Below are positions 49,675 through 62,949 of a DNA stretch of 64,000 bases, in pieces (position 1 is the stretch's first letter; every line of letters begins with the position of its first letter). This DNA comes from Leucaena leucocephala (taxonomy: Eukaryota; Streptophyta; Magnoliopsida; Fabales; Fabaceae): NCBI GenBank assembly GCA_037074615.1, contig CM073562.1, positions 13,253,001-13,317,000 on the forward strand. The letters are read 5' to 3'. The position numbers and the translations under genes are program-made. Under the pieces are notes generated by a model. That model did not search any database. It had not been told where the DNA came from and worked only from the letters and a program-made list of their open reading frames with translations.

Positions 49675-49777
49675 CTGCACGATATTGGTATCGCCTAAGA
49701 GGAAAGGAGACTTCGCCCTACCTTTAAATCGTAGGTGAATTTAACCCTTTTATAAAAATTTTTATATCAAAAAAAAA
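49675..49777 (+). mobile_element. Short retroposon insertion with poly(A) and 16-17 bp TSD
   Basis: The 103-bp insert ends in an A-run (about 49769-49777) and is flanked by TCTATGTTTTACCCTC at 49659-49674 and 49779-49794. The preceding A at 49658 and 49778 may be part of the duplication. The long exact target duplication plus A-tail indicates LINE-mediated retroposition. No tRNA boxes are visible, so it is either a 5'-truncated SINE or LINE, or a retroposed transcript. Confidence 0.8.
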
Positions 49778-51923
49778 ATCTATGTTTTACCCTCTCTTTC
49801 TCCTTTTTCAACCTCCTATTTTGTTGTCAGTGATAGTACCGTTGGCAATAGTTACTTTCTCTCCCATTCTCTTTATAAAATCTTATTAACTACTTTTTTA
49901 AATAATTAAAAAATTAAGTTAAAACTAGTTAAATGTTAAAAACTCTTGTAACTTTTCAATTGGAAAAATCTCATAAAAATATTATTTAAATTTTAAAACT
50001 TTACTATAAAAAAATTTAAAATTGAAGTGATATTTTTATGGGATTTTCCCCTCTTTAATGTTACCCTTTAATTTGTAAAACTCATTAGGAAATTAGGACG
50101 GAAAAAATCATTATAAAAAGAAAAGAAAATATTTTTGACAAATAATTGTGAACATTTTATTAAATTTGATAAGGAATCTTGTTCCTAGTAGGATCCAGGC
50201 AATAAATCAGAGACAGTGATAGATTCACTTACTCACATGCCTTTTCTTGTTAGTAATTTATTTATTTATTTATTTATTGTTTACATCACATGGGCTTTCC
50301 ATTATTATATTTTGGGATTTTTTATTTATTTATAATTACACCTTGCCATGACACGACATTCGTCTGTTCTGCTTAGGTCCCAAACATTGTTATTGTTAAC
50401 ACTAAAATGTGAATTAAGGTTTTAATCACAGAATCTTAATCTTGTTTTGCTTCTCTGTCCTATTCACAGTTTCGTTGTCTTCTGTTTGGTTGTCATGAGA
50501 GAATAAATAACTTCCTTTCGGCTTTGGAATCTTTGGCCTCACACATGTCCAAAAGAACCGTTTCTTTTAGCCCAAAGTATCTCTTCCATACTATTTATAA
50601 GGTTTTTCCTCTCTCTCTCTTGCTGAGGCTGCAACGGTGTTATTTTGAGTAAAAATAAATAAATAATAGTTAGAGGTGAAAATATGCGAAGGGAATGTAG
50701 CCTGACCCATTAAGGATAAATCTTAACTTGACATATTTTTCCTTGATAACTGTCGTCTGTTTGATTATTGCTTTAATAACTCTAATTTATTAAATTTTGT
50801 GTGATTTATACACAAAAGATTCTATTTAATTAGTTCTGGATTAATATATTTTTATTTAAATATTACTATTTTTAAGATTATATATATAAATATTAATTAA
50901 ATTATTTTATTTTAATCTTGATTGGGTTAATTTCAATTCATCTACAATTAGAGTACTACTTCAACTAATTTAATGAATAGTTTAGTTTCCATCTAACTAA
51001 TAAATTTTATTTATGATAATTTATCCAAATAGTGAATAATGATATTTTTCTTATGCCATATGCAAACCCACAGGATCCATTTTAATTATTATGAAAATGG
51101 AATATAATAATGTGAGTAATTATGAAGGGAAGGAGCTAAAGAGGCCAGAGAACAGAACATGGATAGGTGGGAAAAGGGCATAATTGGTGAGAAATAGTTG
51201 GAGTTGATGGGATTCGCTGGGAAACAAAATATCAAAGGCATCGAATTTATGCGAGAAAGGCTCATCACTCATGGGTTAGGGTCCCTCGTATTCCTAAATG
51301 ACATGCACAAAGGCCAACTGAAAGCGGCCAACAACAACAATGATGCTTCGCCACGGCGTGATTAAGGGAACATCGTCCTTCAAATATCTATCATCCAACC
51401 ACTTCATTTATGACCCCTACCATTTGTTTTTCTCACACTATATGGAGAATATTAGAAAAAATTATTCATAAAAATTAGGTAAAATAAATATAGAGGTTTA
51501 AAAGAAAATTCATTTTTTTTTAAATTTTTACAACTTTAACTTATAAATGACACAGTTTGACTTGTAAATATGGAAGTTTAACTTGTAAATATAAATTGTT
51601 GATTTATAAGTAAATATACTAGCTTAAATTTAGATTAATTATTTTTTTAATATAGATTAAGGTATCTACCACCAATAACACTGACTAATTCCCTCGTTAT
51701 AGGGCTTTCGTTTGAGGGTAAATAACTAGTTACGAAGTACTTTTTATGCTCAATGGTAAGATTCAAACCCTACCACTTAGTTAAGGGATTAAGTGAGTTT
51801 ACACTAGGCTATATATGAGTTTTAGATCAATTAATATCTATTTATATGTTTTATTTGTGTTTTAGGTTTATTTTGAGCCCATTATTTGTAAATAAACATG
51901 TCATGGGCTTAACATGTAATTTC

Positions 51924-52124
51924 TTTTTTTTCCACAAAAAAATTTAGGTGGGCTCGATCCCCCACCAAAATTAGGATACAGATTTAAAGCTCAGAGAACG
52001 CTTATAAAAAACTTATAAAATTACTTACTAAATAAATACTTACAACATCAGCAAGATTCAAATCCGCGACCATATAGGATACAAATCCAATCCTTATTAT
52101 CTGCGCCATATTTCATTGGCGCCA
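51924..52124 (-). mobile_element. tRNA-derived SINE
   Basis: The 201-bp insert is flanked by the exact 13-bp duplication AACATGTAATTTC (51911-51923 and 52125-52137). A T-rich start on the plus strand is the poly(A) tail of a minus-strand element. Read on the minus strand, the 5' end contains TGGCGCAGATAATAAGG, like a polymerase III A box, and 30-40 bases later GGATTTGAATC, like a B box. This is the structure of a tRNA-derived SINE. Confidence 0.75.
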
Positions 52125-53108
52125 AACATGTAATTTCATTAATTAGGTTATATGTTTAATTTGGGCTTTAGTTAGTCAATTTCTTTTATTTTCTTTCCAT
52201 TTATGTATTTATTAGTGTATTTTTGTTTTTGTATGCACAAGTATATTCATACTAGATATAATTGTTAGTGTATTTTATAGTTCGTATTCATTCATAATTC
52301 ATATCATGCTTCATCTTAGCAAATTTGTCAGCTTAGGAATTCAATCATGTTGAAAATCCAGTCGTTCCATGCTTAATCCCACTCTGGATAAGCTTCTTTA
52401 ATTAATATTGACGCCAAAATTCTAATCATTGAAATTTGAGATGGAAGTTACAGAATAAGTTATTGACAATATAATAAAGAAGTATAAGAATAATAAAATA
52501 CATTCAAGTGTAATTCAATCATGACATGCACATGCACAACCAACCTGGAGAACAGAACAGAACAGAACAAAATGAAACATTCAATTCTCCAGCTGGGAAC
52601 AAATCTATTCTTTTCCTTTGTAGCATTTGAGGATAATGTGAAAGACAACAGAGTCAAACGGTTTTGGAAGAATTACCCCCGATTATACCCCATAATGCTC
52701 GAATCTGATGTAAACAGATAACCATATAAAAAAAAAACTATAATTGCACCAGTAGGATTGATTTTGGAATCTTAGACTTCAGACTAAAAAATTATGCTTA
52801 ATTTATGAATGAATACATGAATTGGAGTGAGAGAACATAAGAATCCACTACAATCTAATCAATGAAATACACATCCTATAAGCAATTTTTTAATGGATAG
52901 CTTAATTACTGTGCACTCTTTTACACAGCCTAAGATTTCACAGTTGAGACTGGTGCTTGGGAAGCCATCGGTCAGAGCTTAAGAATGTTGATGATATGAT
53001 GGGGGAAAAAAGATCCGCCTGCTGCAATTTGGTGTACATTTATGTTGTTATCTTCATCATTCTAGGCATCGATTTGCCGCTTTACTAACACCAAGCAGCA
53101 AACCGGTG

Positions 53109-56100
53109 TCAAGTGCCAGGCATGTTGTTGCCGGTGCTAGAAAGTATTATGAAGGCACAAACAACTGAAAGTGAGAAGACTGATATCCAGGTGTTCTCTG
53201 TGTACATTTCCATTGCATCAGTGAAGGAAAACCGGGCTCGGTTTTCAGCCCAGTTACGAAGCCGATCTGCCTCAGCTGCATACAATGCTCTACCCTGAAA
53301 CACACCGGGTTTTAACAATTCATGGACCTTCACTTGATATCTTCTTGTACTTTTGAATAGTCAAGAGATCATCAATGAACGACTAAACTAAATCAAAAGG
53401 ATAATGCAGTGTGACTTGCCTGATCATCAAACCAGCGACCTCTTCGTAACCATGCAGTGACCAAAGCAAGCAATATTCTGGGAGGGGTCAAGTAATTGAT
53501 GGCTTTTCCCGTTCCCTTCACAACTCGCATTCGTGTAACTAAACTTCGAGCAACAGTTTCAGGAAGCTCACAGATGATGTTGAACATTTGCTTATTGTGT
53601 ACTGTTGAGCCACTGTGCACAAGTCATAAAATGGTTTTAACAAGCAAATAATCAATATCCTCATCATAATAAAATGGTTCCTAATTTTTTCAGGAAAGAT
53701 TTAGTTTCTGTTCCCTTGTACTAAATATTAAGGATGATGACAAGCTCAGAAACCAGGAGAAGATTCATTATGAAGATGTACCTTAAAAGAAGATCTGTAA
53801 GAACCATGCCTGGAGATGCTGTGTGGACTCCTACTTTGGATCGCTTGCATTCCTTCAACAGTGATCCTTGAAGCTGCCGAAGGCCACACTTCGTAGAACC
53901 ATATCTATAGGCATCAGAAGAAGACAAAAAAAAGTCTCAAGCATCATTTAAAACAATCATGATTCTTGACGAACATACATTTCCATGAATAAATGAAGTT
54001 ATCTAAAAAAAAGAATTCACCAGCGAACTACTCACACAGCTGTCAAGGGTGTGCTGGAACCTCCAGAGCCAGCACCATCCATGTTAAAAATGTGGCCTCC
54101 CATTTGCTGGTTTCTCATTATACGCATAGCTTCTCGAGTGCAAATTATTGATCCAACCAGATTTGTTGAGACAATCTACAGAAAACCAGAAACGAACAAA
54201 AGTTAGGATGCAAAAAGAGTGGCTAAAACTTATAATAATAGCTGAAAGACTGAATTTCTATTAAACACGCAGAAAATTTGTTTAACAAAACAGACAATAA
54301 ACTGCTCATTAACATATACCTGTCTGATATCTTCATCACTGAATTGAAGCAGCGGTCTGAATCCTTTATTCGTACCAGCATTGTTTATCTGTTTCGGAGT
54401 TTGAATAGCAGGAAAAAGTAAGATATGAAAAGCAGATACATAGAAAATAGTTGGCGCAGAAAATAGGCATCACTACCTTTCAAGGCATATCGACATCTAT
54501 GCCACATCATCTTGAATCTAAATTATTGATACTAAGTTAAAACCGTATACAATACAAGAGACTTCTAATAGTCCGTAGAATTAACTAATCTGGCATGAAT
54601 TGCTATGTGAATAACAAAGGATTAATAACAAGAATCAAGTGTTACAGATACCAGGACCGTATGCAATGCCATATCCAGAATCGCATCCATACTTACCCAA
54701 ATGTCAATATGGCCAAGCTCATCGACTGCAAAATTGGCCAAGCTCTGTACATCACCAGGCTCACAAACATCACAAGCTATGCCTACTACTTTTGCATGAG
54801 AAAGCTTTGTTAGAGATTCGCCAACGGCATTGGAAATTCCCTCTTTCAGGTTTTCCTCGAGCTCTTTGATAGTTTCTTGCACGGACTCGGGACTGCCTTC
54901 ACAAAAATGCGATTATGTGAACAATATGTAGTTGAAAGGCATTAAGTACTATACATTTCATTGTCTATTGAACCAAACAGTTATCATAATCCATAACACC
55001 ACCTGCGAGAGGTAACAACCACACGATCCCCAGAAAGAAGGAATTCTCGAGCCATAGCCTTACCCAATCCTCTTGTACTGTACAACCCAATCCATTTATT
55101 AGATTCAACAAACCATATCATGAGAACATATGTACATAACTTGTGAAATCCTCAGAGTAAATTCCAAAGAGTTGAAACATAACATGAAAATGAAAGAAGA
55201 CAACCATAGGAGCAACGATTCACAGATGAAGAGATTCATGGTAAGATGAAAGAGTGATAGGAGACAGCCCAGTGTACCTCCCGGTAATGACAACATTACG
55301 TGGACCAGCACGACCATGTTCCTCCAATACCATGTTAGCACCTATCATTGTCCCAATGATAATTCCTCCAACCCAGCTATACCATATCAGAGCATCTAAC
55401 TGACTGTCTCCACCTTCATAAAATTTTCATTCAATATAATGTGGAAATGCATGTAGGAATAGATAGATTTTAATTTTCAATTCACATTTGTGTTGGCAAA
55501 GTGTGCTGCTTCCTATAAATTTTATCTCTCTCTCTCTCTCACACACACACACACTCTAATAATATATGTGAGATAATATCATAATATATATGAATATGTG
55601 AGCTAACCTGACATCTGAAATCCAATGGCAAGAATAACCCCAGTGCTCATCATAGTCACTATATATCTTCCAATTTGAACAGCAATCTAGTTTTCAGAAA
55701 TACAAGACACAAAAGTCAAAAAGTAAGTACTTTAATTAAATGTTAAAATAACTCAATGAACACCGCCAAAAAACAAGAAGTAAACTAAGGTGTTCACGTA
55801 GCAAGACTATTCAGTGACTTTAGCAAGATGAGGGCAAGAGTTCACTTTGGAAAACAACAAACTCAGTATATTTTAATACTTTTTCAGGTAACTTAACTTC
55901 AGAAATGCAAATAAAATTAAGTTGCAACCATTTTATTATTAATTTTAGACTAAAGTTGACCTGAATTCAACAGGAAAGCAAAAACAAAATATTAGTTTAA
56001 TCTAAAAAAAAAAGCTAGCAAAAACTTACAGAGGATAACACTTCCTCAACCTTGGCCACAGCTAGCTGATACTCATCATCTGATTTTGAGCCCATCTTGA

Positions 56101-56359
56101 AAGCATTCGACACCATAGAATTTAAAGAACTCCAAAACCCATTGTCCCTTTTCAATTTCACCTCATGTTTCTTCAAATTCCGGTGCCTTTTCTCCTTCGA
56201 ATCCCCTCCATCCTCAGTCCTAAAGGCCTTGCAAGGTTTCAGAGAAACCCCATCATGGTAAGAACCTCGCCGGAGCAACGACGTTCTACGTTGGTGGTCA
56301 CTGAAGCAGAGATTGTTAAAGCTTTCTGGGGCCAAGCGTAGCTTTACGAGAATGGTCAT
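53109..56359 (-). CDS. NYC1: Chlorophyll b reductase NYC1
   Basis: Ten minus-strand exons (56359-56030, 55686-55608, 55413-55278, 55077-55003, 54892-54697, 54388-54320, 54175-54036, 53904-53782, 53612-53420 and 53294-53109) join to 508 residues. After a plastid transit region, two hydrophobic stretches follow (about 111-165, with YIVTMMSTGVILAIGF and SWVGGIIIGTMIGA). The short-chain dehydrogenase core has TGSTRGLG (180-187), NNAG (274-277) and the catalytic YGSTK (Tyr343, Lys347). GRWFDDQ and a C-terminal hydrophobic segment end in NNMPGT. NYC1, with NOL, reduces chlorophyll b to 7-hydroxymethyl chlorophyll a in thylakoids, the first step of chlorophyll b and LHCII breakdown in senescence. 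Intron 9 uses a GC donor (CAG|GCAAGT). The start MTILVKL matches the Arabidopsis MTTLTKI start. Confidence 0.95.
55527..55556. repeat. (TC)n(AC)n microsatellite in NYC1 intron 2
   Basis: A run of TC dinucleotides passes directly into AC dinucleotides inside the intron between NYC1 exons 2 and 3. Confidence 0.9.
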
Positions 56360-57653
56360 GGCTATTAGGGAAATGCAAAAGCGAAAGCGAAATTCATGGA
56401 ATGGAAAATTTAGTATGGTTAAGATATATATAATGTTGTCATCCTGAAAAAATTTGTAATTTTGTGATGGGAAGTAAAAATATCTTAGGAGAAAGCACCA
56501 ATTTGCGGGAGACGCAGTAACGTGGCGATGAAGAGAGAAAATCGTGAGGGCCACACGATAAAGCAACCCAATCCTCACAAGATGAAATGACACGTGGCGA
56601 TGTGGGGTTGTGTTCTCTCTATTGCCTTCCTTCTTTGTTTTCATTTTTGGAGCATTTGTTAGGCACACGACTGGTTTGGATTGAGATATAGTCCTAATCT
56701 AATTTCAGTATGACTGGTTTGGAGGTTTGGATTGAGATTAATCCCAATCTAAGTAGCTTGGGACCATTTTTTTTTTCAAAAAAAAAAAAACCAAAACACA
56801 TCTTGTCGTGCATTGCATGTCTGAAATAAAGCATTGTTTATATTTTAGACAAAAATACATATTTTTAATTTTATACAAGATTTTATTTTAATTTTTTAAT
56901 TTTATGAGTTGTCTCTTCAATTATCTAACTTTAATATCATTAGTTTATTAATAAAAAAATTGACATTAAAATTTTGAAGGTTGACAAAACGTTGAAAAAT
57001 ACTAATATGTTAGTTTTTATTTTTTTAAAATAATAATAATTGGCATAAAAATTACTATTTGATATTAGCAAAGATTAGATTATGAAAAATATATTCGACA
57101 GAATTAGGATATTAAATTAAAATTTAGTAAAAATTATAGGACTACATGTATATTATTGCAAGAGACCTTTTTTTATATAAATGTATTACATACAATTTGA
57201 AATGTTTTTTTTTATTTATAGCATATGAATATATTGGTTGTATTTTGTTATAGACTCTATATTTTGTACTTTTTTAATATGTGATTCATAATGGTCCCGT
57301 TTTATCTTTTCCGAGCAAACATAAATGGTCCTACTATATAGTGAAGGTTTATGGATAACATAGCTGAATGAGTGACTCCTTTGGTTTTTTGTTTTTTTTT
57401 TTCTCAAACATTTAATGGGTGATTTTTTCTTCTTTTTGACCAAAATGAATTAGTGATTTCAGGACATATAAACAATACAATTTATTATAAATTTTATATC
57501 TGACAAATGATTGTTCAATTGAGTGAAAATGGATTGTTTAGTCTTAGTTAAGATTGAGACAAAAAGAGGATTCACCTCTTGAATAGAATGTTCTGTTCCT
57601 TCCTCCTTCAAATGAAGGTGATGGAACTTGGAAAAAAATAAATATGGTGAATA
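56360..57653. other. NYC1 5' flank and AT-rich intergenic DNA
   Basis: The first ~300 bases hold the NYC1 5' UTR and promoter. ACACGTGGCG at ~56591 contains a G-box core (CACGTG), which is seen in many senescence- and light-regulated promoters; its function here is inferred only. The rest, to the LTR, has no gene. Confidence 0.5.
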
Positions 57654-58122
57654 TGTTAGAAAATAAATATATCAAATACAATATAATCAATCTAGATTAT
57701 AACATATATGAATATAAAATATATATGAGATGTAGTGAAAAATTTAAAGTTACCTCTTACCATTAGCCTGATTAATCCGATAAGAATTGGAACTTAGATG
57801 AGATACCTATCAATCATAGAACACTGTCAAATAAATAACATATTCTTTCAACTGGTGATTAGGCACAGTGATGTCAACTTGTGTACTGTCGTCACCAGTG
57901 TGGAACTTTCAATAGTGAGCTGAGAAAATAGGTTTCGCTTTAGACTCAGAAAGTAATTGTAAGATAAATTAAATTGTTAATTTTCACCATCAGAAAATTA
58001 ACCTTAAATAAACTGAGTCAATAACCTACCTTGGACTGAGCCCCATGACTACAGGCCACACTCAGAAATATTTTTTAATTATCCTAATTAATATCTAAAT
58101 AGGTTATAATAATAAATATCCA
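57654..58122 (-). repeat. 3' LTR of the copia element
   Basis: On the plus strand this 469-bp segment starts TGTTAGAAAATAAA and ends AATATCCA. On the element's strand it runs TGGATATT to TCTAACA, with the TG...CA termini of LTRs. It directly follows a purine-rich tract on the element's strand. Boundaries are inferred without the partner LTR. Confidence 0.65.
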
Positions 58123-58242
58123 TTATTCTCCTACTTGGCCTGTATACTCAATGTCATTGCCCTATCTATGTAAACTGATATCATGTTATAAGAATCAAAG
58201 CGATAAGTCCCATTTTATCGGGTATTACCTTCCATGTATTAC

Positions 58243-58974
58243 TAGGGGTGTGCATGGGCAGGGCTGGGCAGGGCAACCCCCCTGCCCGGTGCCCTGCCCG
58301 AAAAAGGTCTGGGCTGCATTTTGCAGCCCGATGCCCGGCCCGGCCCGGTAAAAGCCCTAACTATTTCGGGCTGGGCATGGGCGGGCTGGGTACGGGCGGG
58401 CTGGGCATGCCCAAATTGTGATGTTCTGCTCATATTGTGAGAGAAAAATCTGCAATCATGAACTTATAAAATAATATCATATTTATATCTTCAATAGTTA
58501 AATAATATCTATAATTCACTAAGAATAAAGTAACAAAAAGATAGTAATTAAAATCTTAAAATCTATTGCATATAAAAAAAAATATTGAAATGTGTAGAGG
58601 TCAGATATTTGTAACGTTATTATAATACCAATAATCGAATACTTAACAAGTAAAGCAGAGGACCAACTTTGGTATCTATATAAATATAAGAGTTATATTT
58701 AATATTTTAAAAATGAGTAAGGAGAGTTGCTAACTAAAGTAAAAAGTATAAAATTACAAATAGAATAAGTTAAGAAAAGAAATAAGAATTAAAAAAATAA
58801 AAAATAATAAATATATATAGGGCCGGGCCAAATGGGCAGGGCAGCATACCCTGCCCGGTGCCCAGCCCGGCCCGGCCCAAATATATTTTGGGCATTTTTT
58901 TAGGGCCGGGCCAGGCGATTTTTTATCGGGCTCAGGCGGGCGGACCGGGCCACCGGGCACTGTGAACACCCCTA
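58243..58974. mobile_element. hAT-type MITE nested in the copia element
   Basis: The 732-bp element starts TAGGGGTGTGCATGGGC and ends GTGAACACCCCTA, flanked by the exact 8-bp duplication TGTATTAC (58235-58242 and 58975-58982). Its GC-rich left end (GCATTTTGCAGCCCGATGCC, then GGTAAAAGCCC) matches the right end of the MITE at 36290-37011 in reverse, so the two are inverted relative to each other. It is non-coding. Confidence 0.9.
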
Positions 58975-59137
58975 TGTATTACAGATAACACCATCACTTA
59001 ATGGGTATCACATTATACATGAACTCAATATTTATCGGTTCATGTCTTAATGTTTATCAATTTCAAAAGCACAAATGTATACAATCATAATTTGAAATGA
59101 TAAACCACAAAATATAATTTTATTACTTATACTTTTA

Positions 59138-62100
59138 TTAATTAAAAGTAGGACGAAATCCCATATGAGGTACATGTGTGACAAAAATATTTGGCTTCAA
59201 CCTTTTCATCAAAGGATCAACCAACATATCCAATGTATTGATACGTTTAACGGAAACTTGGTCATCCTAAACTCTTTCTCTCAAGCAAAAGAATTTAAGT
59301 TCGACAAACTTACTTTGACTTTTATTAATCTTGTTGTTTGCTATGGTCACCACAGCTGCGTTATCACAGTACATTCTGATTGGCTTAGAGATTGAATCCA
59401 CAATCTTAAGTTTATTCTGATTGGCTTAGAGACTGAATTCACAATCTTAAGTTCAATAATGAAATTTCTTATCCAAATAGCTTGTGATCTTGCTTCAAAA
59501 CAATCAATGTACTCAGCATCACCGATAGAAGGAGTTGTTTGAGTTTGCTTAGCACTTTTCCACAATATAGCTCCTTCTACCAATAGGAAGATATAACCAT
59601 ATGTAGACTTGTTCGTGTCTATGCATCCTCCAAGATCTGAATATAAGTATCTAATTACGTCCAAACTGTCTATTCTCCTGTATGTTAGCATGTAGTGTTT
59701 AGTGTCTTGTAGGTACCTAAACACCTTCTTTGCAGCTGTCTAATGTGCTTCCCCAGGATTACTCTGGTATCTTCCTAACATACCAACAGCAAAAGCGAAG
59801 TCAGGTATTGTACAAACCTGTGCATACATCAAACTTCCCACCGCTAAAGCATATGGGACCCTTTCCATCTATTTCCTATCAAGCTCGGTTTCAGGATATT
59901 GATTTAGACTAAACTTATCTCCCTTTTCAATAGGAGCCACGTTATATGAACATTTCTACATTCTGAATCGTTCAAAAATTTTGACAATGTAAGCCTCTTG
60001 AGACAAGCCTATAAGACATTGAGTTCTATCTCTATGGATCTTTATGCCAATGACATAAGAAGCATCACCCATGTCTTTCATTTCTAAACTTTTAAACAGA
60101 AATTGCTTCATCTCACTCAATAATTCCAGATCATTAGTAGCAAGCAATATTTAATCCATATATACAATTAAGAATATGATTTTACTCCCACTAGCCTTGT
60201 GCAACAAATCCCTCAAGCTATTTCATGTAGCCTTCTTCCTCCAATTCACCATTGAGAAAAGCAGTCTTTACAGCCATCTGGTGCAACTCCAGATCAAAAT
60301 GGACAACTAATGCCATGATGATACATAATGAATCTTTCTTAGATGTAGGTAAAAAAGTTTCATTGTAATCGATTCCTTCCACTAGAGTGAAGCCTTAGCA
60401 ACCAACCTAGCCTAGTATAGATAATGTTACCTTGTGAGTCTCTCTTATTTTTATAAACTCATTTACAGCCAATGGCTTTAGCCCCACTATACAACTATAC
60501 AAGTTCATAAATATGATTGTTTGCCATAGAATTCATTTCATCAATCATAGCATCATGCCACAACTTAGAATTTACACTCTTCACAACCTGAGTGAACATC
60601 AAATGATCATTCTCAACACTTACATCATAGTCAACCTCAGCAAAATACACTACATAGTCATCAGGTAATGATGGCCATTGATTCATGTTATTGAACAATG
60701 ACATCCTCTATCACATTTTGTGGTGGTTCCACTTGTGTAATAGGTTGACCATTAAGTATGTGTCCATCTTGCTCAACATCGTTAACTTGAGCCACAGGGT
60801 CTACAACACGTAAGTCAATCCCAATAGTGGGATGATAATTAATTATTGACGTTCCTTCATGAACGATATCAATGGTTTGCTCTATGTGATCGTCTGGTAA
60901 ATAATCACTCTTACTAATCACATCATTTTCAAGAAACTTGGCATTCCTAAACTCTACAAACCTTTTAGAAGGTGGAAGACAATTAAACTTATAACCCTTA
61001 GACCTTTTCACATAGCCTACAAAGTAAGCTCTAATGGTCTTAAGGTCAAACTTATTCTCCTGTGAATTATACACTCCTACTTTCGCAGGACAACCCTATA
61101 CCTTGAAATGATTTAAACTGGATTTTCATCCTTTCTAGATTTCAAAGGGTGAATTAGATATTGCCTTTGTTGGAACCTTGTTCATTATATATGTGGCTAT
61201 CTTGAATGCTTCGTTCCATAGGGAAGTCGACAGTTTATAGCTATTCATCATGCTCCTAACCATATCCAGCAAGTTCATATTTCTTTTTGCAGCTACACCA
61301 TTCATTTTAGGTGATTCAGGCATAGTGTATTGAGCTACTATACCTTGCTCTTAAAGAAAATAAGCAAATGGACTTACCAATTATCCCTCACTAGTGTATC
61401 TGCCATAATATTCACCACCACGGTATGATCTCACAATCTTGATTGGCTTTTCAATCTGTTTTTCCACTTCTACTTTGTATTCCTTGAAAGCATCTAGTGT
61501 CTCACTTTTATTATAAAGCATGTAGACATACATGTATCGTGAGTAATCATCAATAAAGGTGATAAAGTACTTTTGACCATGTGCAGTCAAATCAGGGCAA
61601 CAAATATATGTGTGTATAATTTCTAGTAAATCAGAAATTTTCTTAGCCCATTTATGTGACTTATTGGTTTGCTTTTCCCTTATGCAGTCCACACAAGAAT
61701 CAAACTCTGAATGGTTTAAAGATGGAAGAATTCTGTCTTTATTTAACCTTTTGATTCTGTCAACGGAGATATGACCCAATCTCCTATGCCACAAGCTATA
61801 AGAATTCTTATTGATGACACTTCTCTTAGTACCATACGAAACAGAAAAGGATTAAGGTGAATCACAAACAATTTTAAACAAGCTATCGATCATAACTAAA
61901 TTCATAATCAAAACAGAATTCTTTGTTAAAGTCATACGTTTCTTAGAAAAAACTAGATGATAATCAAATGGAATGTGCTTTGATATAGAAATCAAGTTCA
62001 TTTTGTAAGAGGGAACATAAAAAATATCATAAAAATTCTAAAACATGATTGTTTGAAAAGGTTATGCTAAAGTTCCAACGGCTTTCATAGGATCTTTTCT

Positions 62101-62670
62101 CCCACTGCTTGAAAGGACAGTTTCCTCATTAGAATGTGGAGACTTGTTTGTCAGAAAGCCCTACATGGTAGTCAAAATATGGATCGTCAAACTAGTGTCA
62201 ATCCACCAAATGTTATCGTTAACGCTAGAAAAATTAAATTCAAAAGTAACACATGATGAAAATATACTTCTCATCTCCATTATGCATTGCCTCACATCGC
62301 TAATACTTGTAAGCCTCATAGCACATAATTTAGACATGATAACACCACTCATTTGCTCCTCAGTCAGCTTGAATTGCTTATCTAAGGCTTTCAGGTACCC
62401 TTTGGTTGTGTTGCACTTAGGGACTACTCCCTTAATGCTCCTAGTGATCCTTTGTTGTATAAGCAGAAGAGACAAGCGGTTACTCCGCTCCCACATGTTA
62501 TACATTTCCTTTGCCTATCTATCATCAAAGGCATCATCAGGTTTCGGAGGTTTATCAAACCTCAAGGCACAATCCAAGTCCAAAAAATCGAGTTGCAGCA
62601 AAACATCATCTCTCCAGTTAGCATAGTTAATGCTGTTATCTAAGATTGTTTTGTTGCTTACACCAACCAT
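59138..62670 (-). pseudogene. Copia gag-pol, multiply broken
   Basis: From the gag start at 62670 (MVGVSN), pieces follow in several frames. A gag core with the QFKLTEEQMSG-type segment lies at 62161-62505. The pre-integrase zinc region WHRRLGH...CVDC and integrase core FITFIDDYSRYMYVY lie at 61381-61794, followed by integrase C-terminal parts to 60688. RT pieces include MKDMGDASYVIGIKI at 59956-60147. RNase H with STYGYIFLL and ILWKSAKQ lies at 59347-59724, and the end is near 59138. Stops and frameshifts separate the pieces, and a 42-bp tandem duplication at 59367-59450 disrupts RNase H. The element cannot make a functional polyprotein. Confidence 0.88.
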
Positions 62671-62949
62671 AATTCTGGGGCAGCAATTGGATCTGCAAAA
62701 TAAAAATATACAAACATATAAATAAACTTACAGTAATAATTTAAAGCAACCGCAAGTCACTATGTCATATATGCATGCTTAGCTCAAATGTAGCATGCAA
62801 GCAGTATAAATACGTATCACCAATATCTACATGTGGGCAAAGACATTAGCATAGCCATGTATTTATCTCAAATGATGGAATTAGAATGTATTGGTAATTT
62901 CTCAATACCTATGGATTAATTGAAAAAATAACGAGGTCATTCTATCTCA

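Larger units (their letters stand above)
43346..52900. other. 9.5-kb AT-rich gene desert
   Basis: No protein domain, tRNA or long open frame is seen. Recognisable contents are an (ATT)n repeat near 47203, two short retroposon-like insertions (49675-49777 and 51924-52124), and at 45960-46400 a segment resembling 30180-30600. The rest is low-complexity AT-rich DNA. Confidence 0.6.
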
